Part shown: positions 8,856 through 19,014 of the stretch, in pieces | Layout of the letters: each line of letters begins with the position of its first letter | How positions within the stretch are numbered: the first letter of the stretch is position 1 | DNA from: Xanthomonas euroxanthea | GTDB taxonomy: Bacteria > Pseudomonadota > Gammaproteobacteria > Xanthomonadales > Xanthomonadaceae | Direction: 5' to 3' | NCBI RefSeq assembly: GCF_900476395.1 | Contig: NZ_UIHB01000001.1 | Coordinates: 192,217-256,216 of the forward strand | Length of the DNA: 64,000 nt | Made by a program: the position numbers and the translations under genes | Notes under the pieces: generated by a model | What the model was told of the DNA's origin: nothing | What the model saw: only the letters and a program-made list of their open reading frames with translations | Database searches by the model: none

Positions 8856-9949
8856 CGCGCCGCGTCCTGCGCAGGGATCACTGCCGGTGTCTGTGTCTGT
8901 GGAGATGCAGATGCAGATGCAGGCGTCTGCACCCTGGTGACATGCGCGATCCAGGCCTGCGCCAGCTGCGGCCATGCGGCCACGGTCAGGCCGGTGCCGC
9001 TGGCGGTGCCGAAGCCATGGCCGCCCTGCGGGAAGACATGCAGCTCGCTCGCCACGCCGGCGCGCAGCAGCGCCTCGTGCATCAGCAGGCTGTTGCGCAC
9101 CGGCACCACGGTGTCGTCCTGCGCATGCAGCAGGAAACTGGGCGGCGTGCGGGCATCCACATGCAGTTGCGGCGAATACGCGCGCACCTGAGCGGCGTCT
9201 GGATTGCTGCCGAGCAGGCGCTCACGCGAGCCCGGGTGTGCGTTGGCGCTGTCCATGTCGATGACCGGGTAGATCAGCAGTTCAAAATCCGGCCGCGCGC
9301 TCAGCGCATCGGCCGCGTCCTGGGCCGGGTACACCTGCGCGGCGTAGCGCGTGCCCAGGCTGGCGGCGACATGGCCGCCGGCCGAAAAGCCCATCACCCC
9401 GACCCGTTGCGCATCGATGCCGTAGCGGGTGGCATTGGCGCGGATCAGCCGCAGCGCACGCTGTGCATCGGCCAGCGGCACGTCGGCGCCGTTCGGGTGG
9501 CCTTCGCCGGGCAGCCGGTAGCGCAGCACGAACAGGGTGATACCGGCCTGGTCGACGAAGCTCGGCACCAGCGCGCTGCCTTCGTTGTCGAGCACGATGC
9601 GCTGGTAGCCGCCGCCGGGGGTGACCAGCAGGGCGGTGCCGTTCGGCTGCCGGGGCCGGTAGACCACTAGATACGGCGTGCTGATCTGCTGGATATAGCG
9701 ATCGGGCAGTGCAGGGTCGCTGCTGCGTTGGACGATGCGCTGCGGCTGCTGCAGCGCCTTGTCACCCGGTGCCAGCCGCTTGGGCCACAGCGGGATCCGG
9801 CTGGCCTGCTCGGCTGCGGTCTCGGCGCCAGGTGCCTCGGCGGCCAGCACCGGCCCTGCCAGCAGCAAACCCATCACCCCCACGGTCATGCACCGGCGCA
9901 TGAGGCTCGAAAACGCGGCAAACACGCGCGTCTGGCTTGTCTGTTCCAT
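8852..9949 (-). CDS. Secreted alpha/beta-hydrolase, probable carbohydrate acetylesterase
   Basis: A 365-residue alpha/beta-hydrolase. After a hydrophobic signal (MTVGVMGLLLAGPVLA, residues 21-36) come an oxyanion-type PGGGYQ, the nucleophile elbow GFSAGGH, the acid region HAQDDTVVP, and the catalytic His in GGHGFG. This pattern is common in acetyl-xylan or pectin acetylesterase-like enzymes of polysaccharide loci. The ATG at 9949 was chosen because a strong GGGAGGGG ribosome-binding site precedes it. It is the first gene of a two-gene operon with the carboxylesterase and diverges from the hydratase-TRAP operon across the operator at 10006-10024. Confidence 0.82.
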   Translation of the reverse strand: MEQTSQTRVFAAFSSLMRRCMTVGVMGLLLAGPVLAAEAPGAETAAEQASRIPLWPKRLAPGDKALQQPQRIVQRSSDPALPDRYIQQISTPYLVVYRPRQPNGTALLVTPGGGYQRIVLDNEGSALVPSFVDQAGITLFVLRYRLPGEGHPNGADVPLADAQRALRLIRANATRYGIDAQRVGVMGFSAGGHVAASLGTRYAAQVYPAQDAADALSARPDFELLIYPVIDMDSANAHPGSRERLLGSNPDAAQVRAYSPQLHVDARTPPSFLLHAQDDTVVPVRNSLLMHEALLRAGVASELHVFPQGGHGFGTASGTGLTVAAWPQLAQAWIAHVTRVQTPASASASPQTQTPAVIPAQDAAR

Positions 9950-10005
9950 CCACCCCTCCCAGGGTTGCTTCGTTCCTGCGGCCACTTTGCCGCACTGCAC
10001 ATTGC

Positions 10006-10024
10006 CAATGACACCGGTTTACCA
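10006..10024 (+). promoter_or_regulatory. Candidate LacI-family operator in divergent promoter region
   Basis: CAATGACACCGGTTTACCA lies between the divergent hydrolase and hydratase operons. It differs by one base from the site before kduI at 16909-16927. The central ACCGGT is a palindrome, and the left half TGACAC fits the TGNNAN half-site of LacI-family operators; the right half is degenerate. The likely regulator is encoded at 15723-16781. Confidence 0.65.
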
Positions 10025-10088
10025 TATACAGCACACCGTGCCACTGTCGATTGGCAGTGCAACAAAAACACCTATCAGGGAGACACCC

Positions 10089-10910
10089 TTGAGCAACGAC
10101 GCCGCCACCCCGCCATCGTCCACATCCTCGCTGTCGCAGATCGCGCAGCGCTTTGTGGAGGCACGCCGTGCAGGGGCATCGCTGCCCGACTTTCCCGGGC
10201 AAATCCCTGACGATCTGGTCACTGCCTACCAGGTGCAGGATATCGCCATCAGCCAGTGGGACGACCGGGTGGTCGGCTGGAAGGTGGGCTATATCGCTGC
10301 CGAGCGCCGCGACCATTCCGGCGACGAGCGCCTGCTCGGCCCGATCTTCTCGCACAAGCTCTGGAATGCTACCGGTGGAACAACCGAGTTCCCGATCTAC
10401 GCGGGCGGCTTTGGCGCGGTCGAGGCCGAGTACGTGCTGCGCCTGGACGCGGACGCGCCGGCCGAGCAGACCCACTTCACCCCGGAGGAGGCGGCGCAGC
10501 TGCCGGCCACCTTGTTCATCGGCGTGGAGATCGCCAGCAGCCCGCTGGCCACCATCAACAAGCTGGGCCCGCGCGTGGTGATCTCCGACTTCGGCAACAA
10601 CAACGGCCTGATCCTGGGCCCGGAAGTGACCGACTGGCTGGCGCGCGACGAATCTGCGCTGACCGCCGAAACCCTGATCGACGACCAGCTGGTCGGCACC
10701 GGCGGGGCCACCACGTTGCCGGGCGGGCTGCGCGCCGCCTACGCATTTGCGCTTGGCCGTTCGGCCCGGCGCGGGCGTCCGCTCAAGCGCGGTGATCTCA
10801 TCGCCACGGGCAATGCCACCGGTATCCATGACATCGAAGTGGGACAGCATGCCCTGATTCGCTTCGCCGGCATCGGCGACATTTCCTGTACGGCTGTGTC
10901 CGCCAAGTAG
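10089..10910 (+). CDS. FAH-fold 2-keto-4-pentenoate hydratase-like protein
   Basis: A 273-residue member of the fumarylacetoacetate-hydrolase/2-oxopent-4-enoate hydratase superfamily. Recognisable blocks are GWKVGY, the metal-binding acidic region VEAEYVLRL, FIGVEIASS, SDFGNNNGLILG and KRGDLIATGNATG. The TTG start at 10089 was chosen because AGGGAGA lies 8 bases upstream; the in-frame ATG at 10008 falls inside the operator and would add a non-homologous leader. It heads an operon with three TRAP genes, suggesting that it acts on the imported acid or a product of it. The exact reaction is unknown. Confidence 0.78.
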   Translation: MSNDAATPPSSTSSLSQIAQRFVEARRAGASLPDFPGQIPDDLVTAYQVQDIAISQWDDRVVGWKVGYIAAERRDHSGDERLLGPIFSHKLWNATGGTTEFPIYAGGFGAVEAEYVLRLDADAPAEQTHFTPEEAAQLPATLFIGVEIASSPLATINKLGPRVVISDFGNNNGLILGPEVTDWLARDESALTAETLIDDQLVGTGGATTLPGGLRAAYAFALGRSARRGRPLKRGDLIATGNATGIHDIEVGQHALIRFAGIGDISCTAVSAK

Positions 10911-10947
10911 CGCCGGACCCAGTGACCAGACGCTTGGGAGGGCGCCA

Positions 10948-11946
10948 ATGATCACACGCAGACATTTCCTCGGTGCCGGGCTCGGCGCCGCCGCGGCCGG
11001 CCCTTGGCTGGGCGCCGGTGCCACCACGCCGATTCCCGGTGGGCAGCTGCTCACCGCCACCGACGTGCACGTCGGCGACTACCCCACGGTGGAAGCGGTG
11101 CGCTGGTTCGGCAAGCAGCTCGAAGAGCGTACCAATGGCCGGCTCAAGCTGCGCCAGTACCACTCCGGCCAGCTCGGGCGCGAGTCGGAGGCGATCGACA
11201 TGGCGCGCTTTGGTGCCATCGACATCACCCGCGTGTATTCGGGTGCGTTGAACAACACCTTTCCGTTGACCCAGGCGCTGTGCCTGCCGTACGTGTTCGA
11301 CTCGGTGCCGCATCTGCGCCGCGCCATCGACGGCCATGTCGGCGACAGCGTGCTGCGCAGCTTCGAGCAGCGCGATCTGGTGGGCCTGGCCATCTACGAT
11401 TCGGGCGCGCGCTGCTTCTACAACACCAAGCATCCGCTGCACCGCCCGGAAGATCTCAAGGGCCTGAAACTGCGCGTGGCCTCGTCGGACATCTTCCTCA
11501 AGCTGATGCGCATGCTGGGCGCCAATCCCACGCCGATGTCGCTGGGCGAGACGTTCTCGGCGATGGAAACGCACATGATCGACGGTGCGGAAAACAACAT
11601 GCGCAGCTTCCAGTCCAGCCGGCATTTCGAAGCCGCGCATTACTGGTCGCAGAGCGAGCATTCCTACGCGCCGGACATCCTGGTGATGTCGCGGCAGAGT
11701 TTCCAGTCGCTGCGCCCGGACGATCGTGCCCTGGTGGTGGAACTGGCACGCGCCTCGGTCCCGGTGATGCGCAATCTGTGGGATGCCTCCGAGACCATCG
11801 CGCGCAAGCAGGTGATCGACTACGGCGTGAAGCTCAACCAGGTCGACATGCCGGCGTTCCGCGCCGCCGCCGCGCCGCTGCTGGCCGAATACCGCAAGCA
11901 GCCCGAGATCGAAGCGCTGTACCGCCGCATCCGCGATTTTGCATAG
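10948..11946 (+). CDS. TRAP transporter substrate-binding protein, DctP family
   Basis: A 332-residue periplasmic solute-binding protein with a Tat-like signal (MITRRHFLGAGLGAAAAG). Family features include GQLGRESEAIDMARFG near residues 72-87, LCLPYVFDS, and LKGLKLRVASSDIFLKLMR containing the conserved Arg that binds the substrate carboxylate. IDGAENN is also typical. Similar DctPs bind C4-dicarboxylates or hexuronates; the pectin context favours galacturonate or an unsaturated derivative, which is inference. It lies 37 bases after the hydratase. Confidence 0.9.
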   Translation: MITRRHFLGAGLGAAAAGPWLGAGATTPIPGGQLLTATDVHVGDYPTVEAVRWFGKQLEERTNGRLKLRQYHSGQLGRESEAIDMARFGAIDITRVYSGALNNTFPLTQALCLPYVFDSVPHLRRAIDGHVGDSVLRSFEQRDLVGLAIYDSGARCFYNTKHPLHRPEDLKGLKLRVASSDIFLKLMRMLGANPTPMSLGETFSAMETHMIDGAENNMRSFQSSRHFEAAHYWSQSEHSYAPDILVMSRQSFQSLRPDDRALVVELARASVPVMRNLWDASETIARKQVIDYGVKLNQVDMPAFRAAAAPLLAEYRKQPEIEALYRRIRDFA

Positions 11947-11956
11947 AGGTGACCCG

Positions 11957-12478
11957 ATGACCGAACCCGAGACCGTCGCCGTCCCGGTCGCGCCGTTGCA
12001 GCGCGCGCTGGACCGCGTTTCCGATACCGCCGTTGGCGTGGCCTCCATCGCGCTGCTGGGCCTGGTGGTCGTGCAGGGCTGGCAGGTGTTCACCCGCTAC
12101 GTGCTCAACGACTCGCCCAGCTGGACCGAGCCGGTGACGTTGCTGTTGCTGAGCACTGCGCTGAGCCTGGGCGCGGCCGCCGGCGTGCATACCAACCGCC
12201 ACTTCGGCTTCTATTTGCTGGGCGAACACGTGCCGCCGCTGGTGCGCCGCGTGTTCGACCTGATCCGCCCGCTGATGATCATCGCCATCGGCGCGGTGCT
12301 GGCGTGGTGGAGTGCGGCGCTGCTGCTCGATGGCCTGGACATCAAGATGGCCGGCGCGCAGATGCCGCAGAGCATCAACTACCTGCCGCTGTCGATCGGC
12401 GGTGCGCTGATGGTGATCTTTGCCTTGTACAAGCTGTGGCGTGTGCTGCGCCCGATCCAGGCCGGAGGAGTGCGCTGA
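11957..12478 (+). CDS. TRAP transporter small permease, DctQ family
   Basis: A 173-residue membrane protein with four predicted helices (about residues 24-45, 58-78, 96-118, 133-155). VTRYVLNDSPSWTEP-like residues after helix 1 (here FTRYVLNDSPSWTEP) are the DctQ hallmark. It begins 10 bases after dctP ends, and its stop overlaps the dctM start by one base. Confidence 0.9.
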   Translation: MTEPETVAVPVAPLQRALDRVSDTAVGVASIALLGLVVVQGWQVFTRYVLNDSPSWTEPVTLLLLSTALSLGAAAGVHTNRHFGFYLLGEHVPPLVRRVFDLIRPLMIIAIGAVLAWWSAALLLDGLDIKMAGAQMPQSINYLPLSIGGALMVIFALYKLWRVLRPIQAGGVR

Positions 12479-13761
12479 TGGGCATTGCGATGTTGTTGGG
12501 AACCTTCGTGGTGCTGCTGCTGATCGGCGTGCCGGTGGCGTATGCGCTGGGCGCGGCCGCACTGGCCACGCTGCTGTATCTGGACCTGCCCACGGTGGTG
12601 CTGGTGCAGCAGATTTCCGCCGGCAGCGGCTCGGCCTCGTTGATCGCCATCCCGTTGTTTATCTTCGCCGGCGAGCTGATGCTGCGCGGCGGTATCTCCG
12701 AACGCCTGATCGCGCTGGCCTCCTCGCTGGTGGGGCGCGTGCGTGGCGGCCTGGGCCAGGTCAGCGTGCTGTCGTCGCTGTTCTTCGGCGGCGTATCCGG
12801 TTCGGCGATCGCCGACGTCTCGGCGGTCGGCGGCACCATGATCCCGCAGATGATCAAGCGTGGTTACGACCGCGACTACGCGGTCAACGTGAGCATGACC
12901 GCTGCGCTGGTGGCGTTGCTGGTGCCGCCTTCGCACAACCTGATCCTGTTCTCGGCCGCGGCCGGTGGCGGGCTGTCGATCGCCGACCTGTTCGCGGCCG
13001 GTATCTTCCCGGCGCTGCTGATGACCGCGGCGATGATGGTCACCGGTTATGCGGTGGCCCGCCATCGCGGCTACGGCACCGAGCCGTTCCCCGGCTGGCG
13101 CGCAGTGGCGCTGCGCCTGATCGGCGCGTTGCCGGGCCTGGGGCTGGTGGCGTTGATCTTCATCGGTATCCGCGCCGGCATCTTCACCGCGGTGGAGAGC
13201 GCGGCGATCGCGGTGGTGTACGCCTTGATCGTCACCGCGCTGCTGTATCGGCAGCTGCGCTGGGCCGAGTTCTTCGCCGCGGTGACGCATGCGGCGCGCA
13301 CCACCGGCGTGATCCTGTTCGTGATCGCCACTGCGGCGGTGTTCGGCTGGTTGCTGGCCTACCTGCAGGTGCCGGCGGCGGCGGTGAAGTTCCTGCAGGC
13401 CATCGCCGACAGCAAGAACACGGTGCTGCTGATGATCGTGGTGATGCTGTTGCTGCTGGGCATGTTCATGGACCTGGCGCCGAAGATCCTGATCTGCACG
13501 CCGATCTTCCTGCCGGTGGTCAAGGCCTACGGCATCGACCCGATCCACTTCGGTCTGGTGATGGTGCTGGCCGGCGGCATCGGCCTGATCACCCCGCCGA
13601 TCGGCTCGGTGCTGTTCATCGGCACCTCGATCGGGCAGATCACCATCGCCCAGAGCATGCGCACCATCTGGCCGTTCTGGCTGGCGGCCCTGGGCGTGCT
13701 GCTGATCGTGGCGTTCTTCCCCGAACTGTCGCTGTGGCTGCCACGCGCGCTGCGCGCGTAA
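12478..13761 (+). CDS. TRAP transporter large permease, DctM family
   Basis: A 427-residue protein with about 12 hydrophobic segments. Hallmarks are IPLFIFAGELMLRGGIS, LFFGGVSGSAIADVSAVG near residues 100-118, VPPSHNLILFSAA, and the C-terminal LVMVLAGGIGLITPPIG. It forms the Na+-coupled transport channel together with DctQ and receives substrate from DctP. It is translationally coupled to DctQ (TGATG). A 236-base gap without a clear gene separates it from the GH43 gene. Confidence 0.93.
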   Translation: MGIAMLLGTFVVLLLIGVPVAYALGAAALATLLYLDLPTVVLVQQISAGSGSASLIAIPLFIFAGELMLRGGISERLIALASSLVGRVRGGLGQVSVLSSLFFGGVSGSAIADVSAVGGTMIPQMIKRGYDRDYAVNVSMTAALVALLVPPSHNLILFSAAAGGGLSIADLFAAGIFPALLMTAAMMVTGYAVARHRGYGTEPFPGWRAVALRLIGALPGLGLVALIFIGIRAGIFTAVESAAIAVVYALIVTALLYRQLRWAEFFAAVTHAARTTGVILFVIATAAVFGWLLAYLQVPAAAVKFLQAIADSKNTVLLMIVVMLLLLGMFMDLAPKILICTPIFLPVVKAYGIDPIHFGLVMVLAGGIGLITPPIGSVLFIGTSIGQITIAQSMRTIWPFWLAALGVLLIVAFFPELSLWLPRALRA

Positions 13762-13997
13762 GTGCCCGCGATCCCGACTGCGTCCCTCAGGCGGGCGTCG
13801 TCGGTGCGTGGCAGCGGCCTGCACGGCGCGTGCAATGCGATGTCCGCACGCCGCGCCTCGCTCGACAAACGCCTGCCGACGTTAGCGGCGCGCTGCCCAG
13901 CGTGGCTGCTGGCAGGTAGTTCCGCCTTCATCCAGGCGGCCGACGCTCCAGGCGCTGGCCGCCGCATCGCCCCGCCGTGCGGGGACTAGGAGCAAGC

Positions 13998-15581
13998 ATG
14001 CGTGTGCGTATCGCTTCAACCCGTTTGCGTTGGCTGCTGGCCGGTGGCCTGCTGCTGTGTGCCGGGCTCGCTACCGCGGCCGACTGGAAGCGCGGCCTCG
14101 AACACCAGCGCATCGCCGACCAGGGCGACGGCACCTTCCTCAACCCGGTACTGGCCGGCGATCACCCCGACCCGTCGGTGCTCAAGGACGGGCAGGACTA
14201 CTACCTCACGCTGTCCTCGTTCGATGCCTACCCGGGCCTGCCGATCTGGCATTCGCGCGATCTGGTCAACTGGCAGCCGCTGGGCCACGCCATCACGCAG
14301 AACGTCGGCGCGATCTGGGCGCCGGACCTGATCAAGCACGGCAAGCGCTACTACATCTACTTCCCGGCGCGCCGCGGCGACCAGGGCGAGCGCAGCAACT
14401 TCGTGGTCTGGGCCGACAACATCAAGGGCCCGTGGAGCGCGCCGATCGACATCGGCCTGGGCAAGTACATCGACCCCGGCCACGCAGTGGGCGAGGACGG
14501 CAAGCGCTATCTGTTCCTGAGCGGCGGCGATTACGTGCAGCTCTCCGACGACGGCCTGAAAGTGGTCGGCACGCCAAAGCACGTCTACGACGGCTGGAAA
14601 TACCCGGAAAGCTGGGACGTGGAAGGCTACGCGCAGGAAGGCCCCAAGATCACCCGCCACAACGGCTGGTACTACATGACCACCGCCGTCGGCGGCACCG
14701 CCGGCCCGCCGACCGGGCACATGGTGATCACCGCGCGTTCGCGCTCGATCCACGGCCCCTGGCAGAACGCGCCCAACAACCCGATCACCCGCACCAGGAG
14801 CGCCGACGAGCCGTGGTGGTCGCGCGGCCACGCCACCCTGGTGGAAGGCACCGACCAGCGCTGGTGGATGCTCTATCACGGCTACGAACACGGCTACTGG
14901 ACGCTGGGCCGGCAGGCCTTGCTGGACCCGATCGAGTGGACCCCGGACGGCTGGTTCGTCGCCAAGGGTGGCGACCTGGGCACGCCGCTGAAAAAGCCCA
15001 GCGGGCAGGCCTTGCCGCATGGGCTGGCGCTGTCGGACGACTTCCGCGCCAGCACGCTGGGCCCGCAGTGGGCGTTCTTCAACCCGGCCGCCGACGAGGC
15101 CAAGCGGCTGCAGGTCGGCGATGGCGTGTTGCGCCTGCAGGGCAAGGGCAGCGCCCCGCGCAACGCCTCGCCGCTGACGGTGATCGCCACCGACCAGGCC
15201 TACCAGTTCGAGGTGCAGATGACCGTGGCGCCGGGCGGGCAGGGCGGGGCGCTGCTGTTCTACAGCGACAAGCTCTATGCCGGCGTGGGCAGCAATGGCG
15301 AGAACTTCGTCATGCACCGCTACGGCGAGGAACGCCCCGGCACGCTGGCCCCGAGCGCGACCGGTGGCACCCTGTGGCTGCGGGTCACCAACAACCGCCA
15401 CATCGTCACCATCCACAGCAGCACCGACGGCACCACCTGGACCAAGTACCCGGTGCAGATGGAAGTGTCCGGCTACCACCACAACGTGGCCGGCAAGTTC
15501 CTGGCACTGAAACCGGCGCTGTATGCCGCCGGGCAGGGCCAGGTGGAGTTCCGCAACTTCCGCTACCGCGCCCTGGACTGA
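13998..15581 (+). CDS. Secreted GH43-family glycoside hydrolase with C-terminal beta-sandwich
   Basis: A 527-residue exported enzyme (signal LRWLLAGGLLLCAGLATAAD). The catalytic five-bladed propeller begins at DHPDPSVLKDG, where the first Asp is the general base; DVEGYAQEGPKI supplies the likely acid Glu, and PGHAVGEDGKRYLF the pKa-modulating region. From about residue 345 a second beta-sandwich domain (SDDFRASTLGPQWAFF) follows, as in beta-xylosidase/arabinofuranosidase members. Likely substrates are arabinan, xylan or galactan side chains; the exact specificity cannot be read. The ATG at 13998 fits the signal peptide and has AGGAGC upstream. Confidence 0.9.
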   Translation: MRVRIASTRLRWLLAGGLLLCAGLATAADWKRGLEHQRIADQGDGTFLNPVLAGDHPDPSVLKDGQDYYLTLSSFDAYPGLPIWHSRDLVNWQPLGHAITQNVGAIWAPDLIKHGKRYYIYFPARRGDQGERSNFVVWADNIKGPWSAPIDIGLGKYIDPGHAVGEDGKRYLFLSGGDYVQLSDDGLKVVGTPKHVYDGWKYPESWDVEGYAQEGPKITRHNGWYYMTTAVGGTAGPPTGHMVITARSRSIHGPWQNAPNNPITRTRSADEPWWSRGHATLVEGTDQRWWMLYHGYEHGYWTLGRQALLDPIEWTPDGWFVAKGGDLGTPLKKPSGQALPHGLALSDDFRASTLGPQWAFFNPAADEAKRLQVGDGVLRLQGKGSAPRNASPLTVIATDQAYQFEVQMTVAPGGQGGALLFYSDKLYAGVGSNGENFVMHRYGEERPGTLAPSATGGTLWLRVTNNRHIVTIHSSTDGTTWTKYPVQMEVSGYHHNVAGKFLALKPALYAAGQGQVEFRNFRYRALD

Positions 15582-15705
15582 CCGTTCTGCATCGCCGGGC
15601 ATGCCGCCGCGCTGCCGGCTGCGGCGTGTCCTGCACGGCGGGTTCGGGGTGGCGGCAGGCTTCGCTCAGGTCTGCCGGCCGTCTGGCCGGTAGAATCCAA
15701 TCAAC

Positions 15706-15719
15706 TTCACTGGTTGACC
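15706..15719 (+). promoter_or_regulatory. Weak operator-like sequence before the LacI gene
   Basis: TTCACTGGTTGACC matches the corresponding 14 bases of the kduI operator at 10 positions and ends four bases before the regulator's ATG. It could allow autoregulation, but a match this weak may be chance. Confidence 0.3.
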
Positions 15720-15722
15720 GCT

Positions 15723-16781
15723 ATGCCCGCCCGCAAGATGCCTGAAGAGGGAATGCCCGGCCTGCCGAAGGGCAAGGTAGCCACGATCAACGACATCGCG
15801 CGGATGTCGGGCGTGTCCAAGAAGACCGTGTCGCGGATCATCAACAACTCGCCGCTGGTGCGGCAGGACACCCGCGAAAAGGTCGAGGCGCTGATGCGCG
15901 AGGTCGGTTACGCGCCCGACCCGCTCGCGCGCGGGCTGGCGTTCCGGCGCTCGTTCCTGATCGGCATGGTCTACGACAACCCCACCGCGCAGTACATCGT
16001 GGACATGCAGTACGGCGCGCTGGACGCGCTGCGCGGCTCCAGCTTCGAGCTGGTAGTGCACCCCTGCGACAGCCGCAGCCCCGGCTACATCGAAGGCGTG
16101 CGCCGCTTCGCCCAGGCGCAGAAGCTGCACGGCGTGATCCTGGTGCCGCGCGCCTCCGAGGACCAGGCGCTGGCCGACATGCTGGCCGAGATCGGCTGCC
16201 GCTACACCCGCATCGCTTCGGTCGCGCTGGACACCACCTCGCAGACGGTGATCACCCACGACCGCGACGGCGCCGCCGAGGCCGCCGATTACCTGCTCTC
16301 GCTCGGCCACCGCGACATCGCCCTGGTCACCGGCCCCAGCGCCTACCGTTCCTCGATCGAGCGCACCTCCGGCTTTGCCGACGCGCTGACCCGGCGCGGC
16401 ATCGAACTGCCGCCCGAACGCATCGTCGAAGCCGGCTACACCTTCGAATCGGGCGTGGCCGCGGCCGAAAAGCTGCTGCTGGGCAAGAAGCGCCCCACCG
16501 CCATCTTCACCGGTAACGACGAAATGGCCGCCGGCATCTACAAGGTCGCGCTGCGCGCCGGCATCAGCATCCCGCGCCAGCTGTCGGTGATCGGCTACGA
16601 CGACAGCTCGCTGGCCTCGCGCCTGTGGCCGCCGCTGACCTCGGTGCGCCGCCACACCCGCGACACCGGCCGCACCGCCGCGGCGATGCTGATTCAGCCC
16701 GACAACGCCCCGCAACTGCCCACCGCCAGCGTGCGCCCGCACCTGATCGTGCGCGACTCCTGCCAACCGCCGGAAGATTGA
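15723..16781 (+). CDS. LacI-family transcriptional regulator
   Basis: A 352-residue regulator. The helix-turn-helix is at residues 20-45 (ATINDIARMSGVSKKTVSRI), followed by a hinge helix (YAPDPLARGLAFRR) and a periplasmic-binding-like effector domain with VIGYDDSSLASRLWPPLTSVR near the end. This fits local repressors of sugar and uronate catabolism. The ATG at 15723 is preferred over an upstream TTG at 15714. It lies between the GH43 gene and kduI, so the natural targets are the two near-identical sites at 10006 and 16909. The effector is unknown; KDG or a related keto-uronate is a reasonable guess. Confidence 0.92.
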   Translation: MPARKMPEEGMPGLPKGKVATINDIARMSGVSKKTVSRIINNSPLVRQDTREKVEALMREVGYAPDPLARGLAFRRSFLIGMVYDNPTAQYIVDMQYGALDALRGSSFELVVHPCDSRSPGYIEGVRRFAQAQKLHGVILVPRASEDQALADMLAEIGCRYTRIASVALDTTSQTVITHDRDGAAEAADYLLSLGHRDIALVTGPSAYRSSIERTSGFADALTRRGIELPPERIVEAGYTFESGVAAAEKLLLGKKRPTAIFTGNDEMAAGIYKVALRAGISIPRQLSVIGYDDSSLASRLWPPLTSVRRHTRDTGRTAAAMLIQPDNAPQLPTASVRPHLIVRDSCQPPED

Positions 16782-16842
16782 GCGCGTCAAGCCCCTCCCA
16801 CTAAGGAGCGCGCGCAGCCTCGTACCCCCATCCGGCGCTACG

Positions 16843-16871
16843 CGCCCCTTCTCCCGACGGGAGAAGGGGCG
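16843..16871. repeat. CCCCTTCTCCC hairpin repeat
   Basis: A perfect 13-bp inverted repeat, CGCCCCTTCTCCC against GGGAGAAGGGGCG, with a 3-base loop. It follows CATCCGGCGCTACGCG, a module seen again near 27.54 kb. It lies after the LacI gene and may act as a terminator or mRNA-stabilising hairpin. Confidence 0.75.
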
Positions 16872-16908
16872 AGGCCGGCGCACCGCCATGCGGCTATCGT
16901 GCACTGCG

Positions 16909-17842
<934 letters not shown>

Positions 17843-17988
17843 GGCCATGCGTGCCGGCCAGCACCGCACTCACCGCGTCGATGCGCTCGCGCCATCGACG
17901 CGCCAGTTCCACCCCATGCCAGCGGCCGCGCATCGCGCGGACGCACGCACTCATCCAACGTGGCACACCCAGCAGGAGCGATAAGGTA

Positions 17989-18744
17989 ATGAGCAATCCG
18001 TTCAGTCTCGAAGGCAAGGTCGCACTGGTCACCGGTGCCAACACGGGCTTGGGCCAGGGCATCGCGCTGGCACTGGCACAGGCTGGCGCCGACATCGCCG
18101 CCGCCGGCATCCAGGCGCCGACCGAGACCGAAGCACTGGTCAAGGGCCTGGGCCGCCGCTTCATCGCCATCCAGGCCAACCTGATCAGCGTCGAGCCGGT
18201 CGAGCGCATCCTCAAGGAGACGCTGGACGGCCTGGGTCGCCTGGACATCCTGGTCAACAACGCCGGCCTGATCCGCCGCACCGACGCGGTGGATTTCAGC
18301 GAGCAGGATTGGGACGACGTGATGAACGTCAACCTCAAGTCGGCCTTCTTCATGGCGCAGGCCGCCGGCCGCCATTTCATCGCCCAGGGCAGCGGCAAGA
18401 TCATCAACATCGCCTCGATGCTGTCGTTCCAGGGCGGCATCCGCGTGCCGTCCTACACCGCCAGCAAGTCCGGTATCGCCGGCATCACCCGCCTGCTGGC
18501 CAACGAATGGGCCAGCAAGGGCGTGACCACCAATGCCATCGCGCCCGGCTACATGGCCACCGACAACACCGCCCAGCTGCGTGCCGACCAGGACCGCAAC
18601 AAGGCCATCCTGGACCGTATCCCGGCCGCGCGCTGGGGCGTGCCGGCCGACCTCGGCGGCACCGCGGTGTTCCTGGCCAGCAGCGCCTCGGACTACGTCA
18701 ACGGCGCCATCATCCCGGTCGACGGCGGCTGGCTGGCACGCTGA
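17989..18744 (+). CDS. kduD: 2-dehydro-3-deoxy-D-gluconate 5-dehydrogenase
   Basis: A 251-residue short-chain dehydrogenase that reduces 2,5-diketo-3-deoxygluconate to KDG with NAD(P)H. Visible are the cofactor motif TGANTGLGQG, NNAG in LVNNAGLIRR, the catalytic Ser in NIASMLSFQGG and YTASK with Tyr/Lys, then the C-terminal VDGGWLAR. The sequence agrees with KduD throughout. It starts 146 bases after kduI, with AGGAG upstream of the ATG. The next pathway enzymes, KDG kinase and KDPG aldolase, are not in this window. Confidence 0.95.
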   Translation: MSNPFSLEGKVALVTGANTGLGQGIALALAQAGADIAAAGIQAPTETEALVKGLGRRFIAIQANLISVEPVERILKETLDGLGRLDILVNNAGLIRRTDAVDFSEQDWDDVMNVNLKSAFFMAQAAGRHFIAQGSGKIINIASMLSFQGGIRVPSYTASKSGIAGITRLLANEWASKGVTTNAIAPGYMATDNTAQLRADQDRNKAILDRIPAARWGVPADLGGTAVFLASSASDYVNGAIIPVDGGWLAR

Positions 18745-18778
18745 GGAAAATGCGCTTTCCTTCAGGCATTGCGTCATT

Positions 18779-18820
18779 CCTTCTCCCTCCGGGAGAAGGT
18801 GCCCGCAGGGCGGATGAGGG
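18779..18820. repeat. CCTTCTCCC hairpin repeat after kduD
   Basis: CCTTCTCCC-TCC-GGGAGAAGG (18779-18799) followed by TGCCCGCAGGGCGGATGAGGG. It has the same design as the hairpin at 19820 in opposite orientation. It sits in the 270-base gap between kduD and the isomerase gene, which holds no other recognisable gene. Confidence 0.7.
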
Positions 18821-19014
18821 TCGGCAGGCACGTACATCGAGCAAACGCGCGCTGCAGGCCCTGCAACGTTTCGTCCGTTGTCGATCAGCGTCTTGATCCT
18901 TCCCGGACAAGGCACCGGAAAAAAGCGGATCAAGACAGCACCCAAGCGCACACACCAGCCACATTCCACATCCACATTCGAAACAACGTCCCCAAACCCA
19001 ATCGGAGCATTCCC

